DNA from: JBGPBY01 sp041481485
GTDB lineage: Bacteria; Acidobacteriota; Terriglobia; 20CM-2-55-15
Length of the DNA: 19,080 nt
NCBI GenBank assembly: GCA_041481485.1
Contig: JBGPBY010000074.1
Location: 1-19,080 of the forward strand
Reading direction: 5' to 3'
Shown: positions 15,663-19,080 of the stretch, piece by piece
Numbering within the stretch: the first letter of the stretch is position 1
Layout: every line of letters starts with the position of its first letter
The notes under the pieces: generated by a model
What the model was told of the DNA's origin: nothing
Seen by the model: the letters and a program-made list of their open reading frames with translations, nothing else
Databases searched by the model: none
Made by a program: the position numbers and the translations under genes

Positions 15663-16367
15663 TTACACGTCCAGCGCGCGCAAGAGATAGCGGATTTCGT
15701 CGTCTATCTCGGACGGGTCGGCAACCGTCTCTGCGATCTCCTCCCGCAGCCGCTTTTGGAACTTGCGACGCAGCCGGTGAACGGCCACACGGACCGCTCC
15801 CTCGGTGCTGGAAATATCCTTCGCGACTACTGCGTAACCTCCGGCGGGCGCGCCGCCAAGCAGGCAGGACTTGAGAGCCTCGAATTCGGCTGTCTTCGCA
15901 GCGGCTTCCCATTCCCCGCGCACCTGCGTCAGCGCCTTTTCAATAACGGTAAGCGCCCACCGTCGTTCGAAGAGTGTCTGCGGGGTTTCCTTGTCCGCCG
16001 GTTCAAACAGATACCGTCCTTCCGCACCGTCAAACTCAAGGGAGAGTGGATACATTCCCCCACCTCGCTTCAGTGCCGTCCGGTGTGCGAAGTCGTTCGC
16101 AAGGTAGTGCTGCAGGGACGCCAAAAGGAAAGCCCGGAAACGGCCGCGTTCTTTTCGAAGCGAATCGAAGTCGCGCCGTTCAATCAGGAAAGTGAAGAAA
16201 CCCTGAGTGAGATCTCGCGCATCGTCGGGTGTCGCACCGCGACGCCGGACATACGCATAGAGGGGATACCAGTAGGTTTCACACAGCTTCGCCAGTGCGG
16301 ATCGTGCGGCGGAATCTCCGGATCCAGCCGCATTCACGATGCTCCAACGAGTGGTCTGAAATCTCAA
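15663..16367 (-). CDS. ECF-type RNA polymerase sigma factor, kinase-linked
   Basis: 234 residues. Region 2 occupies about 25-95 (YWYPLYAYVRRRGATPDDARDLTQGFFTFL, the -10-binding and core-binding helices), and region 4 about 145-205, ending in the helix-turn-helix SSTEGAVRVAVHRLRRKFQKRL (-35 recognition). The linker is longer than in minimal ECF factors, and a 25-residue acidic tail follows. No anti-sigma gene is adjacent; instead a Ser/Thr kinase follows after 30 bases. This matches kinase-linked ECF groups in which phosphorylation activates the sigma factor (for example EcfP with PpkT2 in Vibrio). Thr/Ser in the region 2 area (T47) are candidate targets, by inference only. The start is TTG 16367: no ATG or GTG lies between it and the upstream in-frame stop. 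Confidence 0.87.
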   Translation of the reverse strand: MRFQTTRWSIVNAAGSGDSAARSALAKLCETYWYPLYAYVRRRGATPDDARDLTQGFFTFLIERRDFDSLRKERGRFRAFLLASLQHYLANDFAHRTALKRGGGMYPLSLEFDGAEGRYLFEPADKETPQTLFERRWALTVIEKALTQVRGEWEAAAKTAEFEALKSCLLGGAPAGGYAVVAKDISSTEGAVRVAVHRLRRKFQKRLREEIAETVADPSEIDDEIRYLLRALDV

Positions 16368-16453
16368 ATTGAACGTCTTCTCGCTTTCGTTCGTTCAGAA
16401 TAGAAAATCCATTATGACGCGCGCAACGTCGGGAGTCAGCGGCATCAGCGCCA

Positions 16454-18319
16454 TCAGTGAATGATAGTCAGTTCCGCGTTTGCCGTACTGCCCTGTTCAA
16501 CGTGAATAAATTTGCCCCGATTCTCGTCCTTCGCGATGAACGCAGCGTTTTGATAGGCGAAAGGACGGACGCTTTCCCGCGCGAACAGCTTGTAGTCGCC
16601 GGGAGGCACGCCGCGCATCACGAATCGTCCGGAGGCATCGGTGGCCGCCGACAGATAGAGCGCGAGGTTCCCGCGATGCGCAGCATCCGGCACCAACGCG
16701 ACGGTGGCTCCGGCAACGACCTTAGCCGGTCCGTCCTTCACGGTGCCGCTTACGGTTCCGGCTCCGGAGCCTATCAGTACCTGGATAGGATTATTCTCTC
16801 CTGGACGAACATCGAATCCCGCATTGAATACACTGACGGCCTTGTGCCGGACGTCCGCGAGGTAGAGGTCCGGCGTCAACCCCGCAACGGTCATCACTCG
16901 GTAGTGTCCCTCGGGCACGGACGGAATTTTGAACGTTCCGTCCGGACCAACCATCGCAGATCGGGCAAAAACCAGCTGGAACGCCGGAATCCGGATCGAG
17001 GCGTCGTCCGGCAGCAACTGCACTCTCAGCGAGGGCGGCACCTTCACCCCTTCCGATGCAACGAGCGTTCCGCTCACTTCGGATGACGGTGATACAACAA
17101 TGGCAAGGTTTGCAACATCCATGTCGCGTACTTCGACTCTGGCGCGTCCCCATGCGAGCGGAAGTCCGCCGGCGACCTGCGCCGCAGGATCCGCAACTCT
17201 GGCGAGGAGTTCATACACACCCGGCGGAACGTTGCTGATCTCGAACTGCCCAGTAGACGGGAGCAACGGGACCACTCCGACCTGTCGGCCATTGGCATCG
17301 TCCGGCGCGGCCTCGTCCCGGTTCAGCATGAACAAGACGGCTGCACTCACTCCGGGCGCTCCCAATTGAGTTGGTGGAGGCGAAATCAGACTGTTCACCT
17401 GTCCGGAGACCTTGAACGACCGAATGCCGCGCAGGGGAATGTCCATTCCCCTCATGTCTTCGCCTCCAGCGATGGTGACCGTTCTTGCCAACGCAATGTC
17501 GGTTACACCGGGGAAATAGGTTTTTAACGGCGAAGCGGCCGGCGGCACTCCCGGCGCGAGAGCAACCGGAGCCGGTGTCACGGCAAGGTAATACTCTCCG
17601 GGGGGCACCCAGAACAGCCGGAACTCTCCCCGATCATCCGTCACTTTGGAAACTTGTGGAGCGAGCGTGGCGCGCCCGAAGGCATACGCCAAGGTGAAAG
17701 CCTGCACGGTGGCATTCGACATCAACTGGCCCTTCTCGTCGAAGATCCTTCCGCCGATGATCGCACCGGGAATCATGGAAAGGTCAGCATCGGCAGTTTT
17801 TCCCGCATCAACGGCGACATCGGTCGCTGCAGTGGGAGGGTTGGACCCGCCCTCGGGCTTCCCGAAAAAACCTTCTTTCTGGACGCGGACAGCGTAGGCG
17901 CCGGGGCTGACATCTTTGAAACTGAATCGCCCGTCGCGGTCCGTAGTCGTTGTCGGGGGCGTCTTTCCGGACAAGGACGAAAGCTGGGTGTACAGGTTCG
18001 ACGTCGTCAATGGGAACCCTCGCGCAATGGCCGCATCGGACAGCGCCTGAATGATCTCAGAGGTGCTCGCACCTGGCTCGGGCTTCACGACGATTCCCTG
18101 AGACGCCGCAGTGTTCAGCAACACCTGGATCGCCTGTGGATTGGCCGCGCCGCCCTGCAGCGTGACCTGCGCGCCATCAAGCGGCTCCCTGGTGCCCACG
18201 CGAGTTACAAATCCCCGAATCGCACCCGGCTCCTCAACCGCGGGCTTCTGCGATGCCGCCGCGCCGACGGTGCCAGCGGCGATGAATACGAGTGTGGTCA
18301 CGATTTGTCGCCTGATCAT
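16454..18319 (-). CDS. secreted carboxypeptidase-regulatory-like multidomain protein
   Basis: 621 residues. A signal peptide (1-23) is followed by about five beta-sandwich modules of the CarboxypepD_reg/CNA-B type. Each has the pattern G-V-----PL-GA-V-L, then T--DGRF-F--V-PG-Y-V: about 33-150, 187-290, 310-400, 415-515 and 535-620. The first module has a roughly 65-residue insert (55-122) rich in Ala, Ser and Gln that contains two short helices (AIQVLLNTAASQGI, IIQALSDAAIARGF) between its first and second halves. No protease active site is present. Such proteins act as surface adhesins or TonB-receptor-like plugs; here no barrel follows. GGAGG (18326-18330) lies six bases before the ATG. It precedes the sigma-factor gene by 86 bases on the same strand and may be part of the same regulon. 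Confidence 0.85.
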   Translation of the reverse strand: MIRRQIVTTLVFIAAGTVGAAASQKPAVEEPGAIRGFVTRVGTREPLDGAQVTLQGGAANPQAIQVLLNTAASQGIVVKPEPGASTSEIIQALSDAAIARGFPLTTSNLYTQLSSLSGKTPPTTTTDRDGRFSFKDVSPGAYAVRVQKEGFFGKPEGGSNPPTAATDVAVDAGKTADADLSMIPGAIIGGRIFDEKGQLMSNATVQAFTLAYAFGRATLAPQVSKVTDDRGEFRLFWVPPGEYYLAVTPAPVALAPGVPPAASPLKTYFPGVTDIALARTVTIAGGEDMRGMDIPLRGIRSFKVSGQVNSLISPPPTQLGAPGVSAAVLFMLNRDEAAPDDANGRQVGVVPLLPSTGQFEISNVPPGVYELLARVADPAAQVAGGLPLAWGRARVEVRDMDVANLAIVVSPSSEVSGTLVASEGVKVPPSLRVQLLPDDASIRIPAFQLVFARSAMVGPDGTFKIPSVPEGHYRVMTVAGLTPDLYLADVRHKAVSVFNAGFDVRPGENNPIQVLIGSGAGTVSGTVKDGPAKVVAGATVALVPDAAHRGNLALYLSAATDASGRFVMRGVPPGDYKLFARESVRPFAYQNAAFIAKDENRGKFIHVEQGSTANAELTIIH

Positions 18320-18325
18320 GATCGT

Positions 18326-18330
18326 CCTCC
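18326..18330 (-). promoter_or_regulatory. GGAGG ribosome site of the carboxypeptidase-regulatory-like gene
   Basis: Perfect GGAGG six bases before ATG 18319; it fixes that start ahead of a typical signal peptide. Confidence 0.65.
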
Positions 18331-18576
18331 GTGTTTACATTTCCGAATCAGCCGGACCTCGAGGTCCTGAAATCCGGGCTCAATTTTGGGAAGACGTTTT
18401 TCGAGCTGAACGTTACAGATCCGGTTTAGGTACCAGCGGACTGCATCGCCTGATGGACGGGAAATTCTTAGGACAATCCTCAATTGGGAAACGAACCGGT
18501 ATGAGCCGGCGCACAAATGACGAGAATATCGATGATCCGTTTTCAGTTGTTGCATGATATAAACTCGGCCCAAGGC

Positions 18577-18597
18577 AAACACTCGATTCGAGTGTTT
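18577..18597. promoter_or_regulatory. 21-nt palindrome in the divergent intergenic region
   Basis: AAACACTCGA (18577-18586) and TCGAGTGTTT (18588-18597) are perfect inverted arms around one T. It lies 44 bases before the G8 gene and 257 bases before the minus-strand secreted-protein gene, in a 322-base gap (18320-18641). That makes it a candidate repressor or activator site for the G8 gene, near a possible -10 (GATATAAAC, 18556-18564). Nothing else is recognisable in this gap. Confidence 0.5.
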
Positions 18598-18641
18598 CGC
18601 AAACACGGGAATCTATTTGTCAATCACGGGGGTTTAACGCC

Positions 18642-19080
18642 ATGCGAATAAACTATCGCTTGTTCCTTTTGTTGCTCTTTCCAGTCCTTTTTCTCCTTAG
18701 CGGATCTGCCGTCGTTAAGGCTCAGCAGGGAAGTTCTTCGGCGGTCAAAGGGGGGCGCTGGTCGGATTCAGCCACCTGGGCTGATAAGAAGGTGCCAGGC
18801 GAAGGCGCCGCTGTCACCATTGATAAAGGCATGGACGTTGTCCTCGATGTCAGTCCGCCGGCGCTGCACGGTTTAAGGATCAACGGCAAACTGAGCTTCG
18901 CGGATAATAAAGATCTTGAACTGACTACCGAGTGGATCATGTTGCACGGGGAGTTGGAGATTGGTACTGAAGCCGCCCCCCACAAAAGCAAAGCAACAAT
19001 TACCCTGACCAATAACGTCCCGGGTGAAGACATTGAAGCAATGGGTGACCGCGGGATCATGCTCATGGGCGGAACCCTGA
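18642..19080 (+). CDS. secreted G8-domain protein, N-terminal part (runs off the window)
   Basis: The first 146 codons are present and the frame is open to the end of the window. A signal peptide (MRINYRLFLLLLFPVLFLLSG, cleaved near AQQ, residue 28) is followed by a G8 domain: GGRWSDSATWADKKVPGEGAAVTID, then LDVSPPALHGLRINGKLSF, DLELTTEWIMLHGELEIG, ATITLTNN and MGDRGIMLMGGTL. G8 is a beta-strand domain with eight conserved glycines, found in CEMIP/TMEM2-type hyaluronan-degrading proteins and in bacterial relatives, usually ahead of a right-handed parallel beta-helix. A surface or secreted polysaccharide-binding or -cleaving role is therefore likely. A run of G (18628-18632) nine bases before the ATG is the ribosome site. 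It is divergent from the carboxypeptidase-regulatory-like gene. Confidence 0.85.
   Translation, partial: MRINYRLFLLLLFPVLFLLSGSAVVKAQQGSSSAVKGGRWSDSATWADKKVPGEGAAVTIDKGMDVVLDVSPPALHGLRINGKLSFADNKDLELTTEWIMLHGELEIGTEAAPHKSKATITLTNNVPGEDIEAMGDRGIMLMGGTL

Overview
The window looks like a chromosomal segment of an Acidobacteriota bacterium, most plausibly from the soil lineages related to Solibacter, Bryobacter or Vicinamibacter. The support is indirect: high GC, a gene repertoire typical of those genomes (a paired DUF1592-type cytochrome-like protein and DUF1552 protein, exported ankyrin protein, ECF sigma factor next to a zinc-ribbon/RDD Ser/Thr kinase, carboxypeptidase-regulatory-like secreted protein, G8-domain protein), and many GTG or TTG starts. 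No rRNA, tRNA, intact transposase, CRISPR array or prophage gene was seen.

Layout. 1-208 is non-coding and ends in a perfect 30-bp hairpin (147-209) that touches the stop codon of a minus-strand LPG-synthase/flippase-type membrane protein (209-1201). From 8761 down to 1350 a minus-strand cluster reads, in order of transcription: secreted two-lobed VOC protein, 797-aa haem-motif DUF1592-family protein, Tat-exported DUF1552 protein, MBL-fold protein with a Tat-like leader and exported ankyrin-repeat protein. Two of its internal gaps hold inverted repeats: a 75-bp perfect one (5374-5544) and a 24-bp imperfect one (3902-4012). The MBL gene is interrupted by a single in-frame TAA. Upstream of the cluster is a cytosolic nucleoside deaminase (8824-9324).

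9325-9680 carries a decayed fragment resembling a TolB/WD40-like propeller. Two plus-strand envelope genes follow: an outer-membrane beta-barrel-like protein (9681-10445) and a secreted unknown (10521-11726). Next is a HigB/HigA-like toxin-antitoxin locus with its own AT-rich promoter/operator palindrome. Its toxin gene is cut by one in-frame TGA while the antitoxin is intact.

From 18319 down to 12654 a second minus-strand group encodes a secreted carboxypeptidase-regulatory-like protein, an ECF sigma factor (TTG start) and a 992-aa membrane Ser/Thr kinase. The kinase has a zinc ribbon, an active kinase domain, a first RDD membrane domain, what I read as a degenerate second kinase fold, an extracytoplasmic segment and a second RDD-like domain. 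The sigma factor and kinase very likely form one signalling unit. A divergent intergenic region (18320-18641) with a 21-nt palindrome leads to a G8-domain protein that runs off the right edge.

Most unusual points: the probable pseudokinase inside the kinase, two genes each broken by exactly one stop codon (MBL and HigB), and the long perfect inverted repeat inside the DUF1592/DUF1552 cluster.
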